Shown: piece by piece, positions 9,567-17,086 of the stretch
Numbering within the stretch: the stretch's first letter is position 1
How the letters are laid out: every line of letters begins with the position of its first letter
Source: Roseithermus sacchariphilus
GTDB taxonomy: Bacteria > Bacteroidota > Rhodothermia > Rhodothermales > MEBIC09517
Length of the DNA: 64,000 bases
Reading direction: 5' to 3'
Assembly (NCBI GenBank): GCA_003285105.1
Contig: CP030158.1
Coordinates: 4,574,449-4,638,448 of the forward strand
Made by a program: the position numbers and the translations under genes
Notes under the pieces: model-generated
Told to the model about the DNA's origin: nothing
What the model saw: the letters and a program-made list of their open reading frames with translations, nothing else
The model's database searches: none

Positions 9567-9600
9567 TGTTTTACCCAATGTTTTACCTGTTGTTTTACCC
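9567..9600. repeat. Three arm-type direct repeats near attL, 12-bp period
   Basis: TGTTTTACC recurs at 9567, 9579 and 9591, exactly 12 bp apart, about 110 bp inside attL and just upstream of the integrase. One further copy plus a variant lie near attR. Position and spacing fit arm-type binding sites for the tyrosine integrase or its excisionase. The rest of 9279-9436 upstream of the symporter shows no gene. Confidence 0.75.
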
Positions 9601-9645
9601 GTCTGCGGCCGGCGCCCGCTCCGCGCCGCCCTGACACAAACGAAC

Positions 9646-9684
9646 GCGGCGTCTCCCACCTATGCCGAGGAAGCGAGACGCCGC
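9646..9684. promoter_or_regulatory. Perfect 10-bp inverted repeat in the integrase leader
   Basis: GCGGCGTCTC (9646-9655) and GAGACGCCGC (9675-9684) form a perfect stem with a 19-nt loop, ending 21 bp before the integrase ATG. It could be an RNA hairpin controlling integrase expression or a protein-binding site. It is not followed by a T-run, so a plus-strand terminator is unlikely. Confidence 0.55.
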
Positions 9685-9705
9685 AGGAAAGCACACGAGG
9701 TGCCG

Positions 9706-10935
9706 ATGGCAAGTGTACGCATCATCCAGCGTAAGGACAAGAGCCGGGCCGACGGGACCGCGCCGCTCTACGTCCGCATCACGGCCCGCCGCCGGAGCCG
9801 CTACGTCTCGACGGGCATCTACGTCGAGCCGCGCCACTTCAACGCGGCCCGCCAGGAGGTACGCCGCTCGCACCCGCTCGCATCCGCCTACAACGCCCGG
9901 CTCCAGGACCTGCGCCTGGAGGCCGAGCGGGCCGCCCTGGAGGCCGACGCCCCGGAGGCCGTCAAGGACGCACTCCAGGGACGCGCCGGGAGCCTGACGC
10001 GCTACTTCGAGCGCTTCATCGAGGGGCTGGAGCAGGCCGGCCAGTACTGGGAGCGCAAAAAGTACACGACGACGCTGCGCAAGCTGCGCGCCTGCCTGGG
10101 CGAGGAGATCGACTTTGCCGACCTGGACCGGGAGGCCCTGCGCCGCTTCGAGGTGTACCTGCGCGACCGCGTGGGCAACCGGCCCAACACCCGGCGCAAG
10201 GAGTTTGCCCGCCTGCGCCGCGTCGTCCGCCAGGCCGTCAAGGATGGCGTGATACCGCCCGAGAAGGACGCGCTGGCATACTTCGACCTGCCCAAAGCCG
10301 AGCGGCCCGTACGGCGCAAGCTGACGCTGGAGGAGGTGCGGGCGCTGGAGGCGGCCGACCTGGAGCCCGGTAGCTGGCCGGCGCTGGCCCGGGACGCCTA
10401 CGTGCTGGCCGTCTACGCCGGCGGCATGCGCGTCTCGGACGTGTGCAACCTGAGGCGCCGCCACGTCGAGCGCGACGGCGACACGCTCCGTCTGCACTAC
10501 AGGCAAATGAAGACGGGTACGCCCGTCTCGATGCCGCTGCCGCCGCCGGCCCGCCGGATCGTCGAGCACTACCTGGAGGGCGCCGCCGATGGACGCGTAA
10601 CGCGTCCTGATCCCGATGCCTACGTGATGCCCTTCCTGCGCGACCGGGACACCGGGGACGGTGTGCGCCTGCGCCGGGCCATCGGGGCGGTAAACGTGAT
10701 GCTCAACCGGGGCATCAAGGAGGCGGCCCGTGTGGCCGGCCTGGAGCGTCCTGAGACGATCTCGATGCACACGGCCCGGCACACCTTCGCGGACTACGCC
10801 CGGAGCCGTACGGGCGACCTGTACGCCGTGAGCCGGGCTCTGGGGCACCGCAACTTGAAGACGACGGAGGCCTATCTGCGCAGCCTTGACCAGGCCGCCG
10901 TCGACAACCTGGCGAGGACGCTATGGAGCGAGTGA
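9706..10935 (+). CDS. int: Site-specific tyrosine recombinase (integrase) of the island
   Basis: 409 residues. An N-terminal arm-binding-like region (SVRIIQRKDKSRADGTAPLYVRIT, the type found in Bacteroidota integrases) is followed by a SAM-like core-binding domain (about 95-195) and a catalytic domain. Catalytic residues are visible: Arg in AGGMRVSD (about 242), H-x-x-R in HTARHTF (about 355-358), the GH pair in LGHRNLK, and the nucleophile Tyr in TTEAYL (about 390). The ATG at 9706 has GAGG five bases upstream; a GTG at 9700 is less likely. The next gene starts 13 bp before its stop, so the two are translationally coupled. It should integrate and excise the element at tRNA-Leu. Confidence 0.95.
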   Translation: MASVRIIQRKDKSRADGTAPLYVRITARRRSRYVSTGIYVEPRHFNAARQEVRRSHPLASAYNARLQDLRLEAERAALEADAPEAVKDALQGRAGSLTRYFERFIEGLEQAGQYWERKKYTTTLRKLRACLGEEIDFADLDREALRRFEVYLRDRVGNRPNTRRKEFARLRRVVRQAVKDGVIPPEKDALAYFDLPKAERPVRRKLTLEEVRALEAADLEPGSWPALARDAYVLAVYAGGMRVSDVCNLRRRHVERDGDTLRLHYRQMKTGTPVSMPLPPPARRIVEHYLEGAADGRVTRPDPDAYVMPFLRDRDTGDGVRLRRAIGAVNVMLNRGIKEAARVAGLERPETISMHTARHTFADYARSRTGDLYAVSRALGHRNLKTTEAYLRSLDQAAVDNLARTLWSE

Positions 10936-11864
10936 AAACCTGGCGCGACCTTTCGCCCGAGGAGCAGAGGCGGCGGATCGAGGCCTGGCTGCGGCGGGAG
11001 AAGGTCCGCGCCGCGCTGGAGGGGGCGCCGCCCGAGGACGGGATCGGCTGGTACGCCCCGCTGCGCGTACCGCTCCTGCTAAACGGCCTGGTGCGGGACG
11101 GGGCCGAGCGGGACTGGCTCGCCCGCATCGAGGCGAGCCGATCGACCTTCGCGGGGTGGTATCGGCGGCATGGGCCGGCGCTGCTGGAGCGCGAGCAGGA
11201 GCGGATCGCCCGCCGGCTGGAGGCGCTGGAGGCGGAGGCGGCGGAGCTCGAGCGCGAGGCCGTGGCGCTGATCGAGGCGCACGGGCCGGAAGACCCGCTG
11301 CTGCGCCGGATCGAATTGCAGGCCGTCCTCAGCCCGGCGTGTGCCGTCGCGGGCGGCACGGGCGCCTACGGGGAGCGGCTGCGCGAGATCAGCGGCCGCA
11401 TCCAGGAGATCGGCCCCGAGCAGGACGACCTTCGCCTGCGGGCGGGGGTGCTCCAAAACGTCCTTGCTCGGACGCTGCGGGCCGACGACCTGGAGCCCTG
11501 GGAGGCCCTGGCCGCCGCCTTTACCGTCACCGAGGACGAGGTGAGGGCTGCCTGCGCAGCGCTGGATGTGCCCTTCGCGGCAGCCGCGGACGAGCGGCTC
11601 GATGAGGACACGAGGCGCGCCCTGCACCGTGCGAGGCTGAGGTCCAGCGACCGGGAATACGTGCTCCAGAAACTCCAGGAGTACACGGGGTGCTACGACA
11701 TTTCCCTGAACGCCGCCCTGGACCGTCTGCTCGAGGAGGCGGAGATGGAGGACGGTCGCCTGCCCGGGGGCTTCCCGTCCTACGGCGCCGTGCTCGACGC
11801 CTTCAAGCGGAGCCCGTACGAGAACATGAGCACGCGGGCACTGAGGCGGCGCGGGGAGCTATAG
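10923..11864 (+). CDS. Island protein of unknown function, coupled to integrase
   Basis: 313 residues, overlapping the integrase gene by 13 bp. The middle (about 80-120) is a strongly charged Glu/Arg/Ala helix (LLEREQERIARRLEALEAEAAELERE) typical of a coiled coil. The N-terminus (TWRDLSPEEQRRRIEAWL) and C-terminus (DISLNAALDRLLEEAEM) look helical and soluble. There is no membrane segment, signal peptide or catalytic motif I recognise. Its coupling to the integrase suggests a recombination accessory or structural role, but this is only position-based. Confidence 0.75.
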   Translation: MERVKTWRDLSPEEQRRRIEAWLRREKVRAALEGAPPEDGIGWYAPLRVPLLLNGLVRDGAERDWLARIEASRSTFAGWYRRHGPALLEREQERIARRLEALEAEAAELEREAVALIEAHGPEDPLLRRIELQAVLSPACAVAGGTGAYGERLREISGRIQEIGPEQDDLRLRAGVLQNVLARTLRADDLEPWEALAAAFTVTEDEVRAACAALDVPFAAAADERLDEDTRRALHRARLRSSDREYVLQKLQEYTGCYDISLNAALDRLLEEAEMEDGRLPGGFPSYGAVLDAFKRSPYENMSTRALRRRGEL

Positions 11865-11901
11865 GGGCAACCTGCCCCTGCGCATCGGGGCAGCCTGCCC
11901 G
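11864..11901 (+). promoter_or_regulatory. Two tandem GGGGCA-CCTGCCC hairpins
   Basis: GGGGCAACCTGCCCC (11864-11878) and GGGCAGCCTGCCC (11888-11900, followed by GTTTTG) are two similar short hairpins directly after the stop of the unknown gene and before the AlpA-like gene. They may be a weak tandem terminator or an RNA-level boundary in the operon. Confidence 0.5.
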
Positions 11902-11965
11902 TTTTGCGGCGCGGCCTCCTGCCGTATCCTGCGACTGATCCTATCACGAGCCGCAGGACGCTGCT

Positions 11966-12262
11966 ATGACCGAGATCATCGCTGCCACGCGCGCGGACCT
12001 GGAGGCCGCCGTCGAGGCCGCCGTCCGCCGCGCCATCGAGGAGGCCCTGCCGGAGGCCGTCCGCCGCGCCACGGAGCCTGAGTATATGACCAGCGCCGAG
12101 CTGATGGCCCTGACGGGCTGGAGCGAGCGCAAATTGGCCTACCTGCGCCAGCGGCGCGAGCTGCCGTTCATCAAGCGGGGCCGTTCCGTACTGTACCCCC
12201 GCGAGGGCATCCGCGACTACCTGGAGGAGGGCCGCGTCCGCGCCCGGAGGGCCGCCCGATGA
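11966..12262 (+). CDS. AlpA/excisionase-family helix-turn-helix protein
   Basis: 98 residues. An Ala/Glu-rich N-terminal helix (about 8-38) precedes a winged HTH_17-type domain: YMTSAELMALTGWSERKLAYL is the helix-turn-helix and LPFIKRGRSVLYPREGIRDYL is the wing and final helix typical of Xis/AlpA proteins. In integrative elements such proteins act as recombination directionality factors and, in satellites, as activators of integrase or excision. The next gene's ATG overlaps its stop (ATGA), so it opens a tightly packed operon with the primase. Confidence 0.85.
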   Translation: MTEIIAATRADLEAAVEAAVRRAIEEALPEAVRRATEPEYMTSAELMALTGWSERKLAYLRQRRELPFIKRGRSVLYPREGIRDYLEEGRVRARRAAR

Positions 12263-12477
12263 CCGCCCGCATCTACCCCGTGGTGCCGCCCGCCCTGCCA
12301 CCGGAGCGCCGCCGGCCGTGCCGGGACCGCATCGAGCGGCTGTCCGTCGTCGAGAGGCCGCCCGCCGCCGTGGCCTACCTGGAGGCCCGCACCCTGGCCG
12401 AGGCGTACCCGGCCCACCTGGCCGCCATCCAGGCCGGCCTGGCCGACGGCCTGAGGGGCCGGAGGGTGCCGGCATGA
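12259..12477 (+). CDS. Small island protein of unknown function
   Basis: 72 residues, overlapping both neighbours by ATGA-type stop/start junctions (12259-12262 and 12474-12477), which is good evidence that it is translated. The sequence (ARIYPVVPPALPPERRRPC, then AVAYLEARTLAEAYPAHLA) has no known motif. It is probably a small accessory of the adjacent primase-helicase or regulator. Confidence 0.65.
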   Translation: MTARIYPVVPPALPPERRRPCRDRIERLSVVERPPAAVAYLEARTLAEAYPAHLAAIQAGLADGLRGRRVPA

Positions 12478-14474
12478 GGGCCGAGGACCTGCTGCGCCGT
12501 CTCCACGGCGTGCGCCGATCCGGCAGCGGCTACGTCGCTCGATGCCCGGCCCACGACGACAGCGAGCCGTCGCTGTCGATCGCGGAGGGCGAGGACGGCC
12601 GCGTGCTGCTCCACTGCCACGCCGGCTGCCCCACGGAGGCGGTCGTGGGGGCCCTGGGGCTGCGCCTGGCCGACCTGATGCCCGAGGATCTGACGCGCCA
12701 CGCGTCCGCCGGTGACGGACGCCGTGGCCGGGAGCCGGCGCCGCCGCCCGTCGAGGTAGCCCGCCACCTCTACACCGACGAGGAGGGCCGGCCGCTCTAC
12801 CAGGTGCGCCGCTACCAGCCCAAAACATTCCGCCAGTACCGCTTCGAGGCCGGCCGCTGGGTGCCGGGCCTGGGAGGCGTGCGCCGCGTGCTCTACCGCC
12901 TGCCCGAGGTCCTCGAGGCCGCCCGCGCCGGGCGCGTCATCTGCGTCGTCGAGGGCGAGAAGGACGCGGACCGCCTGGCCGGCCTCGACTTCGTGGCCAC
13001 GACCTGCGCGATGGGCGCGGGGGCCTGGCGGCCGGAGCATAGCGAGGCCCTGCGAGGCGCCCATGTGGCTATCCTGCCCGACAACGACGAGCCGGGCCGC
13101 CGGCACGCCGCCGAGGTGGCCCGGGCCGTGTGGGGTGTGGCCCGGAGTGTCCGCATCGTCGAGCTACCCGGCCTGCCCGAGAGGGGCGACGTCTCCGACT
13201 GGCTCGATGCCGGCCACCTGCCGGCGGACCTGCGCCGCATCATCCGCGAGACGCCGCCGCTGGAGGCGCCACCGGAGCCGCCGTCTGAGGCGCCGGACGG
13301 GCCGCCTGAGCGCCAGCAGGAGGCGCGATCTCCCGAGGCCCGGGCGGTGGCCGTGCGCGTCGCTGACGTCGAGCGAGAGGCCATCCGCTGGCTCTGGCCG
13401 GGGCGGCTGGCCCTGGGGAAGCTGGCCATCCTCGACGGCGATCCCGGCCTAGGCAAATCGACGCTGTACTGCGACCTGGCCGCCCGCATCACGACGGGGC
13501 GGCCGTGGCCTGACGCACCCGACGCCCCCCCCGGTGAGCCGGCCGACGCTGTCATCATCGGCTGCGAGGACGGCATTGCCGACACGATCCGGCCGCGCCT
13601 GGAGGAGGCCGGGGCCGACCTGCGCCGCGTCCACGTCATCCAGGCCGTCCGGGAGGGCGAGGACCTGACCGTGCCGCGCCTGCCCGACCACATCGACGCT
13701 ATCGAGGCCGTCGTCCGGGAGACGGGCGCCGCCCTGCTCGTCGTCGATCCGATCATGGCCCACCTGGGCGACCGCATCAACGCGCATCGCGACGCCGACA
13801 TACGCCGCGCCCTGACGCCGCTAGCGCTGCTGTGCGAGCGCTGCGGCTGCGCCGGCCTGGTCGTCCGTCATCTCAACAAGATGCCCGGCGGGGACCCGCT
13901 CTACCGGGGCGGTGGCTCCATCGGCATCATCGGCCAGGCCCGTCTCGGGCTTCTGCTGGCGTCGCACCCGGAGCACGAGACGGCCGACGGCGTGCGCGTG
14001 CTGGCCATGACGAAGGCCAACGTGGGGGCGTGGCGCCCGTCACTGGTGCTGCGCCTGGCCAGCAGCGAGCACGATCCCGACACCGCCGTGATCCGCTGGG
14101 AGGGCACGACGCCGCTCACGGCCCGCGACCTGCTGGCCCGCCCGAGGGCCGAACGCCCGCGTGACGAGGCCGCCGACTGGCTCCGGGAGCGCCTGGCATC
14201 GGCCGCCGACCCGGTGCCGGCCCGCACGCTCTACGCCGAGGCCGAGGCCCGGGGCATCAGCACAAAGACGCTAAAGCGAGCCAAAGTCCGCCTGGGCGTG
14301 ATCTCGGAGCAGGTGCCGCCGAGGCCGGGCGGCACGTGGTACTGGAGCCTGCCCGGAGCCGGCGCGTCACACATATACCCGGGCGAGGTGTTCGACGTCC
14401 CGGAGGCCCCAGAGGGCCAGTTTTACCAAAGTGGCCCTCTGGGAGACGGCACAGACGACGAAGTGCCCTTCTAG
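12474..14474 (+). CDS. Primase-helicase: CHC2-like zinc finger, TOPRIM and RepA/RecA-like ATPase
   Basis: 666 residues. A zinc-ribbon with C24-P-A-H27 and C48-x3-C52 resembles the CHC2 finger of DnaG-type primases. A TOPRIM domain follows, with the glutamate in VVEGEKDA (E160) and the acidic pair in LPDNDEPG (D203, D205). After a Pro/Glu-rich linker (about 260-290) comes an AAA_25/RepA-like ATPase with Walker A GDPGLGKST at 322-330, Walker B LLVVDP near 421-426, and a VVRHLNKMPGGDPLYRGGGS segment. The C-terminus may bind DNA. Primase and helicase in one chain suggest autonomous replication of the excised element. Inverted repeats overlap and follow its 3' end. Confidence 0.9.
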   Translation: MRAEDLLRRLHGVRRSGSGYVARCPAHDDSEPSLSIAEGEDGRVLLHCHAGCPTEAVVGALGLRLADLMPEDLTRHASAGDGRRGREPAPPPVEVARHLYTDEEGRPLYQVRRYQPKTFRQYRFEAGRWVPGLGGVRRVLYRLPEVLEAARAGRVICVVEGEKDADRLAGLDFVATTCAMGAGAWRPEHSEALRGAHVAILPDNDEPGRRHAAEVARAVWGVARSVRIVELPGLPERGDVSDWLDAGHLPADLRRIIRETPPLEAPPEPPSEAPDGPPERQQEARSPEARAVAVRVADVEREAIRWLWPGRLALGKLAILDGDPGLGKSTLYCDLAARITTGRPWPDAPDAPPGEPADAVIIGCEDGIADTIRPRLEEAGADLRRVHVIQAVREGEDLTVPRLPDHIDAIEAVVRETGAALLVVDPIMAHLGDRINAHRDADIRRALTPLALLCERCGCAGLVVRHLNKMPGGDPLYRGGGSIGIIGQARLGLLLASHPEHETADGVRVLAMTKANVGAWRPSLVLRLASSEHDPDTAVIRWEGTTPLTARDLLARPRAERPRDEAADWLRERLASAADPVPARTLYAEAEARGISTKTLKRAKVRLGVISEQVPPRPGGTWYWSLPGAGASHIYPGEVFDVPEAPEGQFYQSGPLGDGTDDEVPF

Positions 14475-14548
14475 GCACCAAAAACGCCGATTTTGCCAGA
14501 GGGCCACCAGAGGGCCACCTGGGAGGCCCAGAAAAAGTGGCCCTCTGG
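14409..14548. repeat. Five iteron-like copies of CCAGAGGGCCA, candidate replication origin
   Basis: The 11-mer CCAGAGGGCCA occurs at 14409-14419, 14496-14506 and 14507-14517 on the plus strand and inverted (TGGCCCTCTGG) at 14432-14442 and 14538-14548. The first pair lies inside the primase coding end and can form an 11-bp stem; the others fill the gap after the gene. Repeats beside a primase-helicase are typical of a replication origin or autoregulatory site. Confidence 0.7.
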
Positions 14549-14555
14549 CACATAT

Positions 14556-14565
14556 CACATATGTG
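14556..14565. promoter_or_regulatory. CACATATGTG palindrome before the 14588 gene
   Basis: A perfect 10-bp palindrome in a small AT-rich island (14549-14570) between the iteron-like repeats and the next gene. It may be a melting region of an origin or an operator. Confidence 0.4.
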
Positions 14566-14587
14566 TGAGAGCCTGGGAGAGTGTGCC

Positions 14588-15136
14588 ATGACCCTGACAC
14601 AGACGTTTGACGAGGTGCAGCGGCGCCGCCTGCGTATGTGGCGGGCCCGCTCCGGGGCCGGGGATCGCCTGCTGGTCGAGCCGCGCCGCGAGATCACGCC
14701 CGACCTGGCCCGGGCCCTGATCCGGCACCGCCGCCTGATCCTGGACCGGCTCCTGCTCCAGGAGGTCCTCGATGCCATGCTCGACGCCGTGCCGGAGGGC
14801 GCGGACCCGGAGCGGTGGCGGGCCTGCATCGAGCCGCTGGAGTACTTCGACGACGCCTTCGGCGGCAACCTGGAGGAGGGTTTCCTGTGCGCCTGGTACT
14901 GGTACGCATCGGTCTACCTGCCGCGTGCGCCCTTCGACCTGGAGGGCTGGGGGCCGGTGGAGGAGCCCGTCGAGTTTTACCACAGCATCGCGGAGGTCTT
15001 GCGGGAGGCCGACCGTGGGCCGTCGCTAAGCGTCGCCTTCGACCTGGTGCGCGAGCTTTACCGCGCCTTTGGCCGGGAGACGCTCCACGCCCTGAGCCGC
15101 CGTTACCTGCAAACGGAGGAGGGAGCCGATGCCTGA
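14588..15136 (+). CDS. Island protein of unknown function
   Basis: 182 residues from the ATG at 14588 (TLTQTFDEVQRRRLRMWRARSG); longer upstream reading would cross the repeat region. The protein is acidic and helical. A basic N-terminal segment (RDL-type LVEPRREITPDLARALIRHRRLIL) resembles short N-terminal DNA- or docking-domains seen in plasmid and phage proteins, and Trp/Tyr-rich FLCAWYWYASVYLP lies mid-protein. No family is assigned. It overlaps the nuclease-like gene by 8 bp. Confidence 0.65.
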   Translation: MTLTQTFDEVQRRRLRMWRARSGAGDRLLVEPRREITPDLARALIRHRRLILDRLLLQEVLDAMLDAVPEGADPERWRACIEPLEYFDDAFGGNLEEGFLCAWYWYASVYLPRAPFDLEGWGPVEEPVEFYHSIAEVLREADRGPSLSVAFDLVRELYRAFGRETLHALSRRYLQTEEGADA

Positions 15137-15431
15137 AAAGCCCTGGAAGCGCACCGAGCGCAAGGTGGCCGCCCGCCTGGGAGGGCGCCGCGTGCCCGTC
15201 ACCGGCCGGAGCCGGGGCGACGCGCCCGACGTGGCCCACGACTGGCTGAGTGTCGAGGTCAAGCACCGCCGCCGCCTGCCCGCCTGGATCGAGGATGCTC
15301 TGCGCCAGGCCGAGGCCGCCGCACGGGACGGGCAGCTACCCGTGGCCGTGCTGCACCAGCGGGGGCGACGGCACGCCGAGGACCTGGTGGTGCTGCGGCT
15401 GCGGGACTTCGAGGCGTGGTTCGGGGGCTGA
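15129..15431 (+). CDS. Putative PDDEXK-type nuclease (phage resolvase-like)
   Basis: 100 residues. KRTERKVAARLGGRRVPVTGRSRGDAPDV followed by WLSVEVKHR gives the E...GD-x-PD...ExK arrangement of small PDDEXK nucleases found in phages and satellites (Holliday-junction resolvase or VRR-NUC-like). The catalytic acids would be Asp in DAPDV and Glu-Val-Lys in SVEVKHR. A role in resolving replication intermediates of the element is plausible. It is translationally coupled to the preceding gene. Confidence 0.7.
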   Translation: MPEKPWKRTERKVAARLGGRRVPVTGRSRGDAPDVAHDWLSVEVKHRRRLPAWIEDALRQAEAAARDGQLPVAVLHQRGRRHAEDLVVLRLRDFEAWFGG

Positions 15432-15536
15432 TAATGCGAGTTTTTACACTCCTGCCCGAGCGGCGGCGACGTGCCCGAAATCTCTTACCATTGCTAACCC
15501 GCCGACAGGCCCTTCGCCCGCTACGACCGGGAGACG

Positions 15537-15683
15537 GTGCCCGTGGGCCGCGGTGCGGCCTACGACTGGCCGCACCGGCCCGGCGGTGGCCGTTGCCGGT
15601 GGCCGGCCCCGCCGGAGGGCCACACGGAGCCGCCGCCGCCCGTGGAGGTCATCCGCCGCCGGAGCCGCCCGTGGTGGCGGTGA
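15537..15683 (+). CDS. Possible small Pro/Arg-rich open frame (doubtful)
   Basis: A GTG-started frame of 48 residues (PVGRGAAYDWPHRP..., ending RRRSRPWWR) fits the GC-rich codon use of the island. The frame is open back to 15498, but there is no clear Shine-Dalgarno and no family. The stretch 15432-15728 otherwise holds only the palindrome at 15685. Confidence 0.25.
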   Translation: MPVGRGAAYDWPHRPGGGRCRWPAPPEGHTEPPPPVEVIRRRSRPWWR

Positions 15684-15684
15684 C

Positions 15685-15700
15685 TGTTTGCGCGCAAACA
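15685..15700. promoter_or_regulatory. 16-bp palindrome TGTTTGCGCGCAAACA, copy 1
   Basis: A perfect 16-bp palindrome between the nuclease-like gene and the HGG-motif gene. An identical copy with the same preceding GAC occurs at 17152-17167 near the right end of the element. The exact repetition suggests a binding site for an element-encoded regulator or replication protein. Confidence 0.7.
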
Positions 15701-15728
15701 TTGGGAGCCGCGCAACGTCAAAACCCTC

Positions 15729-16175
15729 ATGGCAAAACCCCGAGGTCCTGGTCTAGACGATAACCCCATGCGCCGTTGTGGTGCCCGCACACGGGCTGGG
15801 ACGCCCTGCCGCGCACCGGCCATGAAGGGGCGGACGCGGTGCCGCCTGCACGGGGGCAAGGCCACCGGGCGCCCCTGCGTGCACGGGCTCTACAGCAAGG
15901 ACCCGGCCCGGCGTGCCGCCGCATACCGCCGCCTGGCCGCAGAGATCGCGGACACGCTCTGCGAGTTGGACCGCCGGGGATCGGCGCGGGTGGCCGCCGA
16001 GTTGGCGAAGGACCACGCCGCCGGCGGCTGGCGCCGTGACTATGCCCACCAGCAGGTGGCCGCGTGGCAGACCCGGTGGGCCTGGGGCGAGGACCTGGCC
16101 GCATGGGCCCGCATCGAGCGCCGCATCCGGCGGCGGCAGCGACGACGCATGCGCACCGGGAGCACCCGAGGTTGA
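15729..16175 (+). CDS. Phage/satellite HGG-motif protein
   Basis: 148 residues. The N-terminal half has paired Cys motifs and the signature RCGARTRAGTPCRAPAMKG and CRLHGGKATG...HGLYS seen in many phage and island proteins, often near small-terminase genes, with putative metal-binding Cys/His. The C-terminus is very basic and helical (ERRIRRRQRRRMR). DNA binding is likely, but the exact function of this family is unclear to me. Internal Met at residue 14 (RRCGARTRAGTPC) is an alternative start. Confidence 0.7.
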   Translation: MAKPRGPGLDDNPMRRCGARTRAGTPCRAPAMKGRTRCRLHGGKATGRPCVHGLYSKDPARRAAAYRRLAAEIADTLCELDRRGSARVAAELAKDHAAGGWRRDYAHQQVAAWQTRWAWGEDLAAWARIERRIRRRQRRRMRTGSTRG

Positions 16176-16262
16176 GCCGTTGTATATTGGCCTGCCTCCA
16201 TCCTCTGCCGTGCCCCTGCCGGGGCCGGGCGGCCACCCGTAGGCAGAGGTTGGGTTGAGGAT

Positions 16263-16301
16263 CGGGCACCTTCGCTTATGCCGGAGGTGCCCGTTTTTTT
16301 T
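16263..16301 (+). terminator. Intrinsic terminator after the HGG-motif gene
   Basis: CGGGCACCT (16264-16272) pairs with AGGTGCCCG (16285-16293) and is followed by a run of eight T. This ends the main plus-strand operon of the element. Confidence 0.9.
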
Positions 16302-16311
16302 ATCACTTGAC

Positions 16312-16370
16312 GATGGTAAAAAATATCATTTGCTATTGACAAGAGCATAGCAATTGCTTATATTACCATC
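16312..16370 (+). promoter_or_regulatory. Strong sigma-70-like promoter embedded in inverted repeats
   Basis: TTGACA (16336-16341), a 17-bp spacer and TATATT (16359-16364) form a near-consensus promoter in a strikingly AT-rich island. The spacer holds the palindrome AGCAATTGCT (16349-16358). TTGCTAT (16330-16336) and ATAGCAA (16347-16353) are inverted, and GATGGTAA (16312-16319) / TTACCATC (16363-16370) flank the whole. It drives the gene at 16426 and looks operator-controlled, plausibly by the Cro/C1-type protein encoded at 16821. Confidence 0.75.
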
Positions 16371-16425
16371 AGTCACGGGGCGGTGGCCGCCGCCCGATCC
16401 TCACCCCAAAAACACGGAGGTTGCC

Positions 16426-16764
16426 ATGACGCGCACCGAGGCCCTTCAGACGATCCGCCGCCACGCCGGCGACCTGCTACTGATCCACTTCACCAAGCGC
16501 ACCGACGGCACGCACCGCCGTATGGTGTGCATCTACAACCCGGAGGCCGCCGAGCGGCAGACGTTCCGCTTCAACCCGGTTGCCCGTGGGCTCTGCCCGG
16601 TCTGGGACGTGGAGAAGGGCGCCCGCCGCTTCGTCAACCTGGACGGCGTGCTGAGCATCCGCGCCATGCGCCGGGCCATGCGCCGCGATGATCGCCCGCC
16701 GATCCGCCGGGCCGCCGGCGACGACTGGCAGAGCTACCAGGCCCGCGTCCAGGACCTGTTCTGA
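16426..16764 (+). CDS. Island protein of unknown function under the AT-rich promoter
   Basis: 112 residues from the ATG at 16426, with ACGGAGG five bases upstream. The sequence (TRTEALQTIRRHAGDLLLIHFTKRTDG, CIYNPEAAERQTFRFNP, LCPVWDVEKGARRFVNLDGV) looks like a small mixed alpha/beta protein, and WDVEKGARRFVNLDGV resembles viral/plasmid SH3-like beta modules. No family is assigned. A strong regulated promoter and a perfect ribosome-binding site suggest high expression, perhaps on induction. Confidence 0.7.
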   Translation: MTRTEALQTIRRHAGDLLLIHFTKRTDGTHRRMVCIYNPEAAERQTFRFNPVARGLCPVWDVEKGARRFVNLDGVLSIRAMRRAMRRDDRPPIRRAAGDDWQSYQARVQDLF

Positions 16765-16820
16765 CGCCACCGGGGCGGCCGGACCTACCGGCCGCCCCTT
16801 CACCTTGACCCGTAACGACG

Positions 16821-17054
16821 ATGCCGAAGAAGCCTGAAATCCTCGATGAGGCCGCCCTGCACGCGCTGGCCCGCGAAGCCTTCGAGCGTACCGGCCTGAC
16901 GCAGAGGGAGGCGGCCGAGCGCTTGGGCGTGACGCAGGGAGCCGTGAGCCAGGCCCTGCGCCACGCGGGCGGGCGGTATGTGGCCCTGCAATGCCGCATC
17001 GTGGAGCTGGCCGGCTGGCGGTGTGAGGGCCCGCGCTGGCTGGTGTACCGGTAG
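16821..17054 (+). CDS. Small Cro/C1 (XRE)-type helix-turn-helix regulator
   Basis: 77 residues. The helix-turn-helix is LTQREAAERLGVTQGAVSQALRHAG (about 24-48), of the lambda Cro/C1 type. It lies 56 bp after the 16426 gene and is probably in the same transcript. It is the best candidate for binding the inverted repeats in 16312-16370, giving a self-controlled switch. Confidence 0.8.
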   Translation: MPKKPEILDEAALHALAREAFERTGLTQREAAERLGVTQGAVSQALRHAGGRYVALQCRIVELAGWRCEGPRWLVYR

Positions 17055-17086
17055 GAGGGTGCAAAATCCCTGCGACCCATGCCCGG

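Noticed and set aside
15416-15763. 115-residue frame between the nuclease-like gene and the HGG-motif gene
   Set aside because: Arg/Gly/Pro composition, no ribosome-binding site, overlaps the palindrome and the next start; treated as non-coding.
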